Below, in pieces: positions 63,762-64,000 of a DNA stretch of 64,000 nt. This stretch comes from Melghirimyces profundicolus. Its GTDB lineage: Bacteria; Bacillota; Bacilli; Thermoactinomycetales; DSM-45169. Each line of letters starts with the position of its first letter. The first letter of the stretch is position 1. A program made the position numbers and the translations under genes. Below the pieces are notes generated by a model. That model ran no database searches. It saw only the letters and a program-made list of their open reading frames with translations, and had not been told where the DNA came from. Where the stretch lies: positions 62,001 to 126,000 of the forward strand of contig NZ_QBKR01000004.1 of NCBI RefSeq assembly GCF_003054245.1. The letters run 5' to 3'.

Positions 63762-64000
63762 TGAAGTGCCGGCTTTTGGCAAGAAAAAAGCCCCCGCCCG
63801 GTTAAACGGGACAGTCTGAACTCCTTCCCAGGCTCTTTCACCACACCAAATATTCCGCAGATCGAATCATGGGCCGTCATAACTTCCAAATCCCGGGAGA
63901 TGATAAACAACACATCTCATCCGGCTGTCCGAAAAATGGGGCCTCCCTCACATAGAGAGGATTTCATCATCGATGAAGGAACCGAACCACTCCAAGCGAA
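63762..64000. other. window end, no gene seen
   Basis: No supportable frame or site; a short CCCGCCCGGTTAAACGGG hairpin at 63794-63811 is the only structure noticed. Confidence 0.4.

Overview
The window reads as chromosome of a moderately GC-rich, endospore-forming Bacillota. The backbone gene order (dnaE, ytrH, ytrI, ytpI, ytoI, ytkL on one side; ytsJ, accD, accA, pfkA, pyk, fxsA, ytvI, citZ, icd, mdh, phoP, phoR on the other) matches the Bacillus subtilis chromosome. The spore genes (ytvI, ytrH, ytrI, spoVR, several YheC/YheD proteins), frequent TTG/GTG starts and GC-rich codon use suggest a Thermoactinomycetaceae-like member of the Bacillales. That family-level placement is inference.

Region 1 (1-17.1 kb) is housekeeping. 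It holds the PhoPR two-component pair, a MaoC-like hot-dog protein, malate dehydrogenase, isocitrate dehydrogenase, citrate synthase, the YtvI membrane protein, FxsA, a thioesterase, pyruvate kinase, phosphofructokinase, acetyl-CoA carboxylase carboxyltransferase subunits, a GntR/FadR regulator, malic enzyme and a YetF-type membrane protein. The pyruvate/malate/acetyl-CoA node and the upper TCA cycle sit together.

Region 2 (17.4-31.7 kb) interrupts the conserved order. A complete assimilatory sulfate reduction operon (yezD, cysH, cysP, sat, cysC, ferredoxin-type sulfite reductase, DUF3906, sumT) lies behind a clear SAM riboswitch; sirC follows separately. Then come a WrbA flavoprotein, a broken transporter, a SUKH-domain protein, a DoxX protein with a tiny membrane protein, and glycerate kinase. 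Two copies of a roughly 250-bp MITE-like repeat lie here.

Region 3 (31.7-40.4 kb) returns to the conserved backbone: PgpA, DnaE, YtrH, YtrI, YtpI, YtoI, YtkL and a YlbF/YmcA-family protein. A third repeat copy carries an internal 53-bp tandem array.

Region 4 (40.6-60.4 kb) is the accessory, spore-surface-like region and the most interesting part. Four tandem, translationally linked genes carry YheC/YheD-type ATP-grasp ligases and end in a GNAT acyltransferase, behind a good sigma-K promoter candidate. A lower-GC island follows: low-molecular-weight protein tyrosine phosphatase, two duplicated glycosyltransferases (one frameshifted in an A9 run), a PylC/CarB-like ATP-grasp enzyme, a PIG-L deacetylase and a CotSA-like glycosyltransferase. 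A fifth YheC/YheD protein and a fatty acid desaturase come next. The region ends with a 1307-residue protein built of about 90 decapeptide repeats organised in 390-bp higher-order units, and SpoVR. My working inference is a spore-envelope modification locus in which ligases and glycosyltransferases act on coat or exosporium polymers.

Region 5 (60.4-64 kb) has a metallo-beta-lactamase-fold hydrolase, an EamA transporter and an SdpI/SdpR-type pair. The regulator appears to use a CTG start and has a palindromic operator upstream.
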